The notes beneath the pieces were generated by a model. It searched no databases, was not told the origin of the DNA, and worked only from the letters and a program-made list of their open reading frames with translations. Shown one piece after another: positions 22,640-33,380 of a stretch of DNA of 64,000 nucleotides. Position numbers and translations under genes: made by a program. This DNA comes from Gigaspora margarita (lineage: Eukaryota > Glomeromycota > Glomeromycetes > Diversisporales > Gigasporaceae), in the NCBI GenBank assembly GCA_009809945.1, contig WTPW01000356.1, forward strand, positions 351,271 through 415,270, read 5' to 3'. Positions within the stretch are counted from its first letter, which is position 1, and the number at the start of each line of letters is the position of its first letter.

Positions 22640-23515
22640 GTCATAATGATCATATAATTTCTGTGCACTAATATGCACAATCATTAAGATTCTTAAGGGT
22701 AGAGTGTATGTCGATCATTTTCAATAATAGTAAAATTGTTGTACTATGTATCACAGCATAAAAAATTTACTACTATAGTTAAATAAAATGCATTTTGTTT
22801 AGATAAAAAAAAAACATATTTACAGTATTTTCAATATCCAAATTTTCATTTCAAACAAAGAATTTAATATTTTATATTTAATTTTTTAAAAAAACATGCT
22901 AAGAAGTTGGTCATAGTTACGGGTGTTAGACTTTTTTTGCGGGTGCTAAAACAAGTTAAAACCAGTTTTTGATAGTAAATAAAATATCTAGAATATTCGA
23001 TATATATTAGTATTAGCTATTTTGTGTTACTGACAATCATAACAATAATTTTCATAGTAAAAATGACGTTATTACACTCTACCCTTAATGATCATAATTT
23101 TTATGCACAAATGTGCACAATTATAAGATTCTTAACAATCATAATTTTTGTGCACTGATGTACACAATTATTAAGATTCTTAACAATTATAATCATAATT
23201 TTCAAGCTCTAATATGCACAATTGTTAAGATTCTTAATGATCATAATTTGTGCAATTGTTAAGATTCCTTAATAATCTTTTTAATTATTATTTCTGTATA
23301 TACATTAATATCATGATGTTACAATCATTAAAGTTCTTAACAAACATAATTTTTGTGCATGATATCACAATTGTTACTATTGTTAAGATCCTTAATTATT
23401 ATAATTCATATACTAATGTGATGATCATTAAGATCCTCAACAATGATGCATTAATGTGATAATTGTTAAGATTCTTAATAATTATAAATTCCATGAATTG
23501 ATGAGCACAAAACCT
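22640..23515. repeat. about 48-bp tandem array, split by a TTAA MITE
   Basis: Degenerate units of AATGATCATAATTTTTGTGC, then ACTAATATGCACAATTGTTAAGATTCTT recur about ten times. The array is interrupted at 22697-23084. Confidence 0.8.
22697..23084. mobile_element. TTAA-flanked MITE (copy 1), piggyBac-like, 388 bp
   Basis: The ends GGGTAGAGTGTA are inverted, and TTAA lies on both sides (22693-22696 and 23085-23088), the target of piggyBac-type transposases. Subterminal ATTTTCAATAATAGTAAAAT roughly mirrors the right arm. It sits in a satellite unit and splits the array. Same family as 25636-26004. Confidence 0.8.
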
Positions 23516-23729
23516 TTCATTTTGCTGTTTTTTTTTTGTTTTTTTTTGTACTTAATAATAATTTCAATACATTGATATGCACAAATTAAGCAAATAATTA
23601 TTTGCTTTATTTTTTATTCTTATAATTTTATTAGAATAAATGTTTTGTTACTCCTGTTACAACATTTGTCATATGCAATATATAAACAATAATAATCATT
23701 GATAATCATTGTTTTTTTTTGCTTTTGCT

Positions 23730-24235
23730 TTTTTTTAGTTTGACCTGTCTACATGTCTAACTAATTTTTATTTTTTTTTAGGCAATAGTCTCATTATTAA
23801 GTTGTCATTGCTGGAGTCATCTTTAAACTTATTGTTGCTGGAGTTGTCTTTGGAGTTACTATTTTTGGAGTTACTGATTCTGTCACATTCTTGTTTGCTC
23901 TTTTGGTGTAGTAGCTTTTTTCATAGTTTGTTCTGCGTATATGTGTAAATACACTTGATTTTTTAAAATATAAGTCTTATTACTGAAGATGTTGTTGGAC
24001 AACCCTTGTTTTTTTGCAAGTAGTAGTTTTATCACTTGTATCACATTCTTGTTTGTTCTTTTAGTATAGTAGGGTTTTTATAGTTTGACCCGAATATATA
24101 TTTAACTGCCATTGTTTTTTTAAAAAATAATAGTCTTATTGCTAGTATTATTGTTGGAGTTATTCGTGATGCAATTTTGTAGTCCTTTTTGGTACTGGTA
24201 CAACTATCTTGTATTTGGTGATATGAATTCATTAT
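23730..24235. repeat. about 170-bp tandem repeat, three degenerate units
   Basis: Three successive blocks carry TAGTTTGACC..TATATGT, a T-run, then AATAGTCTTATTRCTG and TTGTTGGAGT (about 23737, 23920 and 24078). TCACATTCTTGTTTGCTCTT occurs in two of them. Confidence 0.6.
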
Positions 24236-24419
24236 TGAATAGGTTTTATAGTATTAAATTCAGGTTCATTTCTGGAGGTTCACTTATTTTAGTCCATTGT
24301 ATTATGCTATATTATAGTAGTTTAGAGTTATATAAAGGTTAGAGTTGAGTTAATATAATAGAATTAGATTTCCATTTTTGGATCAGGTTTAGAGAAGTAT
24401 TTTCTTATTTGGCATGTAA

Positions 24420-24560
24420 ATTATTAAATTAAAGTATTTGTATTATAAAATTTAATTAATAAAATAATTAAAATTAGTTAATAAAATACAAATTTTGTTA
24501 ATAAAGTTTAGTTAATAAAATTATAAAATTTAGTTAATAAAATAATGCATATATGATAGA
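24420..24560. repeat. TTTAGTTAATAAAAT short repeat
   Basis: Five or six diverged copies of TTTAGTTAATAAAATTA in tandem. Confidence 0.7.
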
Positions 24561-24564
24561 TATT

Positions 24565-25150
24565 ATTATGTATATATGTGTATATATATGCTATTATATG
24601 TTACCTGCCGTAAATATATATAAGACAATGCATGAGAAAATACATAAAATTGCACATTAGTAGGTGCACTATTGCACAGAATTCATGCCTTATTACGTGC
24701 TATAAACATGCTTCCCCACACATTGTCTTGTATAGATTTACATGCAGGTTCATGTAGTTCCATATCCAAACTTTCTTGGGTATTGCAGTATTATTCCATG
24801 CTGTAATTTGTTATAGAGATGATAAAACTAGTATATATTAAGTATTTATAAAGTAGCTAATGTATGTATGTACATAAATACATAAATCTATATATGAGAT
24901 TGTCTAAAGCGGAGCAGATCAGGTGATACCTAACCAATCAAATTAATGATCTTTGGCAAAGCAAACAAGAATGAGAAGCAAAAACCTTGAAAAATACAAA
25001 AAACAGCAGTCTAAACCTACTTTGGTAGGTTAATTAAAATGTAGGGAAGGCAATTTTGCTTTGGCCATTTGAAGTTAATTCTTCAGTTAATATTACCCTC
25101 CCTCTTTCTTTTTGATGTCCCTACATATAAAAAAGTAAAAAGTAAAAAAA
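24565..25150. other. no recognisable feature
   Basis: AT-rich spacer without supportable frames or dyads. Confidence 0.5.
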
Positions 25151-25157
25151 GAACTAC

Positions 25158-25252
25158 CATATACAAAATAATGCATTGAGATGTGTTTTGACTTTCAGCC
25201 TAAATTAAGTTTAATTCATCAAAATAATTCCCTATGCATTATTTTGCAGTTA
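25158..25252. mobile_element. short palindromic MITE
   Basis: CAAAATAATGCATTGAG on the left pairs with CCCTATGCATTATTTTG on the right around a GCCTAAATTAAGTTTAATTC centre, resembling the centre of the 14681-14800 element. Confidence 0.6.
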
Positions 25253-25254
25253 TA

Positions 25255-25460
25255 TAGCAAATATAAAATAAAAAAATAATTCAAAATAAAAAAATAATTT
25301 AAAATAAAATAAAATAATTAAAACAAATAAAATAATTTAATAAATAAAATTAAAATAAATTAAAAAAAATAAAAAATATTTAAAACAAATAAAATAATTT
25401 AAAAAATAAAATTAAAATGAATAAAAAAAAATAAAAAACTTTAAAAAAAAATGAGAAAAA
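25255..25460. repeat. AAATAAAATAATTT low-complexity array
   Basis: Tandem AAAACAAATAAAATAATTT-type units degrading into poly-A. Confidence 0.8.
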
Positions 25461-25635
25461 AAATAATAAAAAACCAAGCTAAAATTTTAGTTCCTACTTG
25501 GCTGTTCTCTCATTAATGTTTTTTTTAGTTTGCGATGAAAAGTTTCAAGAAAGACTGTTGAAAAAGAGCTTCTGAAGTGTTTTTATTCGATTGTGAAATA
25601 GAGAACTAGTATTACGAGTAAGAAGAAATATTTAA

Positions 25636-26004
25636 GGGTAGGGTGAACATAGATCATTTTTAATAGTGATCACGTTGTAATCATATGAAATCAGGTGATC
25701 AACCAATCACGATTGTAAACAACATAGATTTAACCAATCAGAATTAATCATTTTTGTGTAACTTAGGAAAATTTGAGCCAACTTAGGAAAACTTTACGAC
25801 ATATAGAAGTATAATTTTTTCAAATACTATATTTATTAAAATTATACTATTATAAAAGGAGTATTTTGTACTACATATTATAACATTTTTGGCTAAATTA
25901 ATAACAATTGTAAAAAGTTTTATTTGTAGCACATTTTTATTTTCTATATAAATCTCATTGTACCACTAAAATCATATGATAAATGATCTACGTTCACCCT
26001 ACCC
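25636..26004. mobile_element. TTAA-flanked MITE (copy 2), 369 bp
   Basis: Inverted ends GGGTAGGGTGAAC followed by RTAGATCATTT, with TTAA at 25632-25635 and 26005-26008. Shares end wording and target with 22697-23084. Confidence 0.85.
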
Positions 26005-26009
26005 TTAAA

Positions 26010-27345
26010 TAAACATTTAACTTTTATGAAAATAACAATTCCAAACCAATTATTCGAATTGATACTTTTTTACATTAATTTTTAAGCCATCCAATCAGTG
26101 ATTTATTTCATTCAATGAGGTACTAAATTTGCATTCGACCAATAGGAACTTGGGAATTAATAAACCCAAAATTCTGATTTGTGATTGCTGCATACATACT
26201 TTAAAATGATGCAAATCTGATCACTAGATCATAAGAGTTTTGGCTATAAAAATTGTAAGTACATGCGAATTTCTTTTCTCGGATGAATGCATTATATAAT
26301 TAATTAATTATTTATTTATTTTGTTCCTTTCTTTTATAAGAGGAATGTAATGTTAACTACTGAATCAAATTTATCTGACTGAATTAGCAACTCAGCTAGA
26401 ATCTCTAGACTAAATTTAACTTGAAGTCAATTCATTATAATAGACTTACTACATTAAAAATAGGTTGTTCATTTTATATGTTCATTTCATTTCCCCCTCT
26501 CCCCCCTTCCAAGAGCCCTGGAAAATGATGTTAACCGAAAAATTAACTTCAAACGGCCCAAAGAAAATACTGATCCTCACAGTATTCCAGCATGTAAAGT
26601 TCAAGCAACCAAAAAAGGATATAATCTTAGTAAAATTATAGATAGGAATCAATAACTTTAGTTAGTAAGAGTCAGGTTTATATTTCAAATATTGCTATGT
26701 AATATGAAAGTTAGTTTGTTGGGTTTAGTATACAATATTGTATGTTATAGCTATCTCATATATAACTATCATTAAGCATCAATCATTATAAAGCTTCTGT
26801 AGTGTAAGCACAGATGTCAATACTATTGCTTGACAATATTTGTGCATCAATTTTAAAGTAATTATCACATAATGATAAATTCGTGAAAATTTGAGTTTTA
26901 TTTGAATTACTATATATCAAATATTTAAGTATTGACTTTTAAAAAAATATATGTATCTTGTAAAGTAAGTTATTTGATATATTGAATCGACAAAACAAAC
27001 TTGTAATCACTTATTTTAAATAAAAAAAAGTTTGAATACATTTCGAATGACCATAGAATATAGGTCGATTTTAAGGAATACGGTATGACTGTAATATTTA
27101 CTAATCTAATTAAGAAACAAAGATAAGTTTTTTTTCAAGTTTGCAGATTGTATTTTGTTTAAATACATATTACTAAACTAGTTTAACTTTAACTCCAATT
27201 TTCTATTAGCATTACTAATATTAATGCTTTCGAAGATTGTACAAGAATAAAAGTATTCTCTTCGTGAACTTTTGACTAAAGATATACTCTGGCTATGTTT
27301 ATAATGAATGTCATATATCACTTTAGCAGTAGCTGCTCATATTTA
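26010..27345. other. no gene recognised
   Basis: AT-rich sequence with neither a coding frame nor clear repeats. Confidence 0.5.
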
Positions 27346-27347
27346 AA

Positions 27348-27594
27348 ATAAATAATTATTGTTGCAGCTGATGTAAAAATGGCTGATGCTGAAATTTCGA
27401 CCTATTTTGATACAAATTTTTTAAAAATTTTTGGGGGTAATTTTGTCAGTTTTTTTTTTAGGTTGGGTTAGGGTTTAGGGTTAGAATTGATTATTAAAGA
27501 GTATATGTGGATTTTAGCAGGGCATATATTTTCAAATCGCGACCCCAAATTTTAGCATCAGCTGTTTTCAGCATCAGCTGCGACAATTATTTAT
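27348..27594. mobile_element. MITE with telomere-like core (copy 2), different ends
   Basis: The ends are inverted and each contains GCTGATG twice (GCAGCTGATG..GGCTGATGCTGAAAT on the left; AGCATCAGCTG..AGCATCAGCTGC on the right). The inversion extends outward into ATAAATAATT. The core GGGTTAGGGTTTAGGGTTAG, then AAAGAGTATATGTGGATTTT is shared with 51.8 kb and, more weakly, with 4.7 and 49.9 kb, whose ends are unrelated to these. Confidence 0.75.
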
Positions 27595-27679
27595 ATCAAG
27601 AATGTAATTTAAATGATAAAGAATTTTATATATTCATTAAAAAAAAAACTGCAATTTTATATTTACACTATAGACAAGA

Positions 27680-28380
27680 ATTTCTCAATACCTACTAAGC
27701 CAAATTTGATGAATTTTTTTTTTTTAATTTTACAGACCTGTAGAATTAAAATAAAGAAATTTTCATCGAATTTATGAAGTAACTATCGAGAAAATTTATT
27801 TAAAGTTTAACAATTAAAGTTGTAACACATACGTTCGAATTTTTTAAATATAATCAATTATTTATCGACAACCACATGGCCAAACTCGATAAAAAAAATT
27901 TTCATTTTAATTCTGCAAATATTTAGATTTAAAATAAAAAAAAATTCGTCGAATTTGATCAGGTAGTCGCTGAGAAATCTTCGTTCAAAGTTAATATCGC
28001 GTAAAAAAAAAAAACTGTTCTTTTTTTTTAACTTAAAGTAATTATTTCTCAATAACTATTCAGTCAAATTTGTTTAAAGTTTTTTATTTTAATTCTACAT
28101 TGCTATAGAAATAAAATAAAAAAAAACACTGAATTTGACCAAGTAAGTATCGAGATTTTTTCATTTAAACACTAAAAAAATCATAATCGTAGCCATTTTT
28201 TTGATTTTAAGCTTTTTACCATTTTTTTAAAACTTTTGTTGAAGTTTTCTTGATATCTATCAGACCAAATTCAATAAATTTTTTTATTACAATTTTACAT
28301 GCTTGTAAATTAAGATGAAAAAAATTTTATTAATATTAATCAGATAGTTGTCGAGAAACTATCATTAGAAGATATAAAAA
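27680..28380. repeat. array of four dyad units, about 180-bp period
   Basis: Each unit is an inverted repeat of TCTCAATAACTA, then CAAATTTGATGAATTTTTT, then TTTTAATTCTAC paired with its mirror (GTAGAATTAAAATAAA, then TTCATCGAATTTGACC, then TCGAGAAA). Units sit at about 27677-27795, 27858-27990, 28043-28160 and 28240-28360. Confidence 0.75.
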
Positions 28381-28513
28381 ATATCAAGAATCGTCCCATG
28401 TTTTTTATATAATTTGTTTACGCACAAGTGGAAGTTACATGAACATATATGGTATGTATAAATTATATGCCTGATGTTGATCATGATCGACATATGATTA
28501 TATAAGTGTTGCC

Positions 28514-28636
28514 AAAGAAAACCTGAACTATTTGGCTTTCAATTATATTTTGTACCAGACATATTCCTAATAAATTAAATTGATTGTATCTGGTACAAAA
28601 TATAATCAAAAGTCTGATTAACTCAGGTTTTCTTTA
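28514..28636. mobile_element. 123-bp foldback MITE
   Basis: Arms AAAGAAAACCTGA and TCAGGTTTTCTTT with an inner pair ATTATATTTTGTACCAGA / TCTGGTACAAAATATAAT. Confidence 0.85.
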
Positions 28637-28639
28637 GTA

Positions 28640-30270
28640 GTACTATATAATGCTAATTTATCTATATTATTATATCATATATAATATAATGCAAGTTGCT
28701 TACAAAACTAGTTTTATGATAAAATTGTTTTAATAAAAAAATAAAGTTCAATTGGTATAAATTGGTATAAATTGATATCAATAAATACAGATACAAACCA
28801 AAATCTCTGAATATTATATTTAAATATTCTTTTATAACTTTCTTTTACCCTTTATAATTGATAATTGCTTTAATTCAATTTTCTTTTTTATTTTATTTCT
28901 CATTTTTAAATCCAAAAAAACAAAATCTATCTAGGTTCAAGTATTCTAGCATTTTTTCTTATTTTATCTCTTTCTTTTCGTTTGATATCACTTATTTTTA
29001 GTTTTATTTGCTTTTCTTTTTTCTTTTTTTATTTCTTTTTCTCTTTGCTTAATATCATTTAAATTGCTTTTTTTGGTTCCTTTTGTTTTTCTTCACTTTC
29101 TTACTTTGTTTTTCATTCTTTTTTTGTCTTTTCATTTCTTTTTCTCTTTATTTCTTTTAAAATACATTGGTAATTTCTATATTGTATTTGTACCTTTTCA
29201 CAGTGATGGTAAATGACCTGGTTATTTGCAAATTTTTCAAATAACCTCAAATGACCCTGAAAATACTGGTTATTAACAGTCATCTCAGTTTTTGGTTATT
29301 TTGAAATGACTTCATTTGAGGATCATTTAGTCATTGGGTATCGTGCATGTAGAGTTTGTTTCCCATATCTAATATTTTTTACATACTGGTAGATTGATCA
29401 CTTTAACTGCATAATGATAATGCATATGTATAGGTTTGAAGGAAGCTGGGTTGGGATAGGTATTTGTAGACTCGGGCCCAAACTCAATAAAAGTTTAGAT
29501 GTCCGGTCCAACCTAGGAATAGTAAATAACTCAATCGTTTGATCGAAATTTAAATGTCTCCAAGCTATTAAATTATGACAGAATCATTTTGGTTATTAAG
29601 TTCACTAGGTCATTGGCTCATGAATATTCAAGATATATATTTTTATACCCTACAGGCGAACGATTTGACATAGTCGATTTAACTGATTTTTTAAATATTG
29701 GCTTGTTGATTTGATAAGTTTAGATAACTGTTACATGATTATAAGCGAAAAAGACGGCTATTTATCAAGCCATTAAAATACTGTACACTTGCTTGGTTTT
29801 ATATCCAAGTTTTAAATTAGTTTTTATCACTATTTGCAAAAATTAGTGTAATAAATAAATTTTTAAGCTTTATGAATTCTGCATCTTGTAATTGTTAAAA
29901 CATGATAATATGCGGAATTCATAGGGTTCACAAAAATCATTTGTCGAAATTCCATATATTACTGATGTATTAACAATGATAATTTAAAAACATTATTGTT
30001 CGCACTATTTTTGCAACGAGTAATAAAACTAATGACAATTACAATATTTTAATTACTATTTTAGGAGTTTATTACTATTTTTTTAAGTATCTCGCAATGC
30101 CACTAATGAAAATTTTCATTACATTGGCTAATGTATGTATGATTCCAATTTTTTCAGGATGATATCCAATTACTGTTTATACTAACATATTTCATAATTA
30201 TACAGTCCCATAACGTATAAAATCAAAATTGTTTTTTTATTTAGGATACTTATGTCATGATCATTAAAAT
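28640..30270. other. T-rich spacer, possible small MITE at 29205-29345
   Basis: 28800-29160 is T-rich low complexity. 29205-29345 carries repeated CAAATGACC and GGTTATTT words partly mirrored by GAAATGACTTCATTTGAGG. From 29600 onward the sequence belongs to the upstream flank of the BTB duplication units (GATTTGACATAGTCGATTTAA is repeated at 39.2, 45.9 and 55.2 kb). Confidence 0.5.
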
Positions 30271-30855
30271 TTTGATTAAAATGATACAAAATTTTTTTGA
30301 AGCTTTTCAAATAATTATTTTGAACTTCTTGACGATAAAGAGGATTTTAATATAGTCATTGATATTAGTGAATTTCCAAACACAAAGATATTTTGGGCAC
30401 ATATAGCAACTTTAGGATATAGATCTTTATATTTCGCAATGAATTGAAGAATATCGATAAAGATGAAATAATATCAAAGCCTTTAAAACATATTTCTATC
30501 TAACATTTTGAGCTTATTATCAAGTAAGCTATTTTATGCTATATAATGATTCTGTCTTCTTTTTTAGCTTTAAGGATTTCTTTATTTTGCGATTTATACT
30601 ACAGTCAGACCCCATAAATGCAAGTCGTCAGGACCAGCCCTGAAGCGTGCATTTAGGGAGGGTTGCAATTATAGAATAGCCAATCAAATCACGAACACGT
30701 GAACCCTTATTAACCAATAATTGGTTACAATATATCTTATTAATAAAATTACTATTATTGTTATACCTTCATGCAATACTTACACAATGCTCTATTAGGT
30801 TGTTAGCTAACTTTACTTATGTACTTGTGAATAACCCTTTAATAAAGATTTATTA

Positions 30856-31408
30856 CCATATTTTCCCGAAAATAAGCTACCTTTTTTTGGGCAAAAAGTT
30901 ACACAAAAAATCGGGGGTAGCTTATTTTCGGGTAAAATCAATTTTTGCCCAATCGCAGAAAGTTGCTATATAGTGATGTCCAAATTTTACTATGTAAATC
31001 GGTTAATAACGCTTAAGTAAACTTATTTGGAAGGTCAAAAAACACTTATCCTGAAATTTTTGTCAATATTGAAGAACTTTTTATTATTTAACTTTTAATT
31101 TTTACGTTAGTCGAATATATTTTGTAAAAAAAATTAATTTTTTCGCCGAACGTAAAATTCAAATGTCAAATAATAAAACGTTCTCCAATCTTGACAAAAA
31201 TTTCAGAGTATGCGTATTTTGATCTTATAAATAGGTTTACTTAAGCGACTTTAATCGATTTACATAGAAAAATTTGGACTTTACTATGTAGTGACTTTTG
31301 TCGATCGTGGGGGTAGCTTATTTTCAGGTTAAAGACGTTTTGGAGTTTTTTGACCAAAAGAGGGGGGTAGCTTATTTTCGAAGGTAGCTTATTTTGGGGA
31401 AAATATGG
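30856..31408. mobile_element. TA-flanked MITE nested in 30602-31797
   Basis: Ends CCATATTTTCCCGAAAATAA and, in reverse complement, CCATATTTTCCCCAAAATAA, with TA at 30854-30855 and 31409-31410. Both ends repeat GGTAGCTTATTTTC, a subterminal repeat. Confidence 0.8.
30952..31310. mobile_element. foldback module shared with the 18.4-kb palindrome
   Basis: Inverted arms from GTTGCTATATAGTGATGTCC to GGACTTTACTATGTAGTGAC, with TAAGTAAACTTATTTGGAAG and CGAACGTAAAA inside, the same module as each arm at 18.66-19.39 kb. It is the third level of nesting here. Confidence 0.75.
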
Positions 31409-31505
31409 TAAACCTATTATTTAATTTATTGTTGATCTATGCCATCATGTTTCTTTACTTTATGTTGATGAGCTTAACAAAATTTTAGTACTGTAGAAGC
31501 ATGAA

Positions 31506-31592
31506 ATAACACACAGGCGCATTACTTGAATTTTGGTCTGAATTAAGCTTATTTTAGGCCAAAATTTGAAATTACACCCCTGCACGCTTAAT
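31506..31592. mobile_element. palindromic MITE fragment
   Basis: AATTTTGGTCTGAATTAAGC and TTATTTTAGGCCAAAATTTG form a dyad like the centre of 14681-14800. Confidence 0.6.
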
Positions 31593-32050
31593 CCAAAAAA
31601 TACAAAATTTTTATTGGCTAATAGTCACGTGCATGCATTTATAGAGGGAACCTACTATAGATGGGCCAAAAAAATTTCGTGCAATTGCAGAATAAAGAAC
31701 GTGCATTTATCTATAAGTCCCATTGCGGGCCCAGCTTTAGTCTTGCATTTAGAGAGGTGTTGCATTTAGGGTGGTTGCATTTATGGGGGTCTGACTGTAT
31801 GTTATAAAAAGATACATAAATTTTATACAAAGATACATATATGGATGAATAGTAGTACTGATGTGCCATTTATTTTTGAGCCCATGCTAATTACTTATGT
31901 GTGCTTTTTTTTTTTTTTTTTTTGATGAATTGACCAAGAATTCCAAGCTCATTGTAGATTTTGACCTCATTAAATGCACATGTTTGAAATTTTTTACTAT
32001 ATCACAAAGGGGATGCATTTAGAGAGGTTTAATAATTTGAATGCCATATA

Positions 32051-32273
32051 GTCGCGAAATAATGCTCATGAATGTCATGAGCGTTATTTAGAAAATCACT
32101 TCTCCATAAAAATGCTATATTTGATTCAAAAAAAAGCAGATGTGTGCAATGAGATAATGCGCACTTTGTATAACTCGTGCCAGCGAATTTGATATATGTA
32201 TATTAGGTTCAGATTTTTACACATTGTTTTTGCGCGTACTAAAATAACACATAGGTGTATTATTTCGCAAATA
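32051..32273. mobile_element. GCGAAATAATGC MITE (copy 1)
   Basis: Inverted ends GTCGCGAAATAATGCTC and, in reverse complement, TTTGCGAAATAATACACC, plus an inner hairpin ATGCTCATGAATGTCATGAGCGT. Same element at 48612-48842 and 57026-57222, so it was present before the large duplication. Confidence 0.65.
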
Positions 32274-33306
32274 TGTGTATGTTTATTTAAAAAAACAAAT
32301 CGAAAGAATTCAAGTAAATTTATCCAGTGCGGAATTATATTACATTTATATACAATAAAATAAAGAAACAAGTTAAATTATTCTTAGAAATGATTTGACT
32401 TTTGAAGTTAAGCATTAATCATGATACCATACTGCATATATCCAGTTTCATTCTTAGAGCCAGTGTTGAAGATCTAATGTTCTCAGTGTTTTCAAAAATA
32501 TTACAACAATTTCGAGACCGTAAAGTTTAAAAATTATGTTCACATTTTAGAACAATTTGAAAACATAAATTTTAAAATTTTATAATTAAAATAAAAATTT
32601 TAGAGAACGCTAAAATTTTTTTTTGAGAACGTTAAATTTTTTCATGAATATAAAAATTTAAATTTATGTTCTCAGAGAACAAAAAAAATAACTTTTCTGA
32701 CCATTTTTTACTGCTTAGAATTACAAGATTTTAAATTAATTTCAATATAGTTCTACAATAAAAACCATTAATGAGTGCGCTTTTGTAAATTATATCATCT
32801 CCTCCTATATGGGATTCGTCAACTTTATGCATATCATGAAAGAACTATCAAATTTATTCAATTAATTATTAAAATCTATTACACCATGAACGAACATGAA
32901 CCTTGAATTGTAATAACTTAATTTGTAATTCATACCTATAATTATGTAAATTTATTTGCTAGTACTCGATTTTTTGGTTTGATATATGAGTCAAATGGTA
33001 AGATTTTTAATCATTCCGCTCGTATTTGAAAACTTTTCAAAACCTCCAAATCGAAAAGGGTTTGAAAAATTTATTATATTCGAGATAATTGATATGCTCA
33101 TCTCGTATGTTTGTCATAACCTTTTCCATGTACGAATGTACGCTATTTAATTGGTGTGCCCCATAATTTTGAGTAATACAGAATTAAAAAGAGAGGTTCG
33201 TTGACGATGAATCACCCAAAAATTTTGATCGATTTGATTGGTTAGTTATCAAGGGTAGATCATATGACTCCGTTACAATTCTTAAGATTATCATCAATTA
33301 CTTTTG

Positions 33307-33320
33307 TACTACCATAGTGC
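33307..33320 (+). promoter_or_regulatory. conserved upstream block of G1
   Basis: TACTACCATAGTGC, 74 bp before the ATG. Identical in G2 (40988) and G3 (50068), degenerate in G4. Possible core-promoter or transcription-start element; function is inferred from conservation only. Confidence 0.45.
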
Positions 33321-33380
33321 GGTAACTCATAACTAAAATCAGTCCTTAGCCGAATCATTAAAATTTTAAACTTGATTAAA

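Larger units (their letters stand above)
30602..31797. mobile_element. TA-flanked DNA transposon, non-autonomous, 1196 bp with nested inserts
   Basis: Ends CAGTCAGACCCCATAAATGC and, in reverse complement, CAGTCAGACCCCCATAAATG, with TA at 30600-30601 and 31798-31799; a Tc1/mariner-pogo style terminus. No transposase. It lies in the former intron of R1 and contains further elements. A 150-bp relative with ends CAGTCAGACCTCTCTAAATG lies at about 56865-57012. Confidence 0.85.
30281..31955 (+). pseudogene. BTB-TLDc relic R1
   Basis: Exon 1 remnant (30281-30523) still aligns with the BTB exon of the intact genes: LLDDKEDFN-like, ISEFPNTKIF-like and SLYF..NELKNI-like stretches, ending in TCAAGTAAG at the old splice donor. 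It has several frame breaks. Its intron holds a 1.2-kb TA-flanked transposon. A stub of exon 2 (about 31826-31955: ATATATGGATGAATAG, TTTATTTTTGAGCCCATG, GATGAATTGACCAAGAATT) follows, then a MITE-like sequence replaces the rest. Non-functional. Confidence 0.8.
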
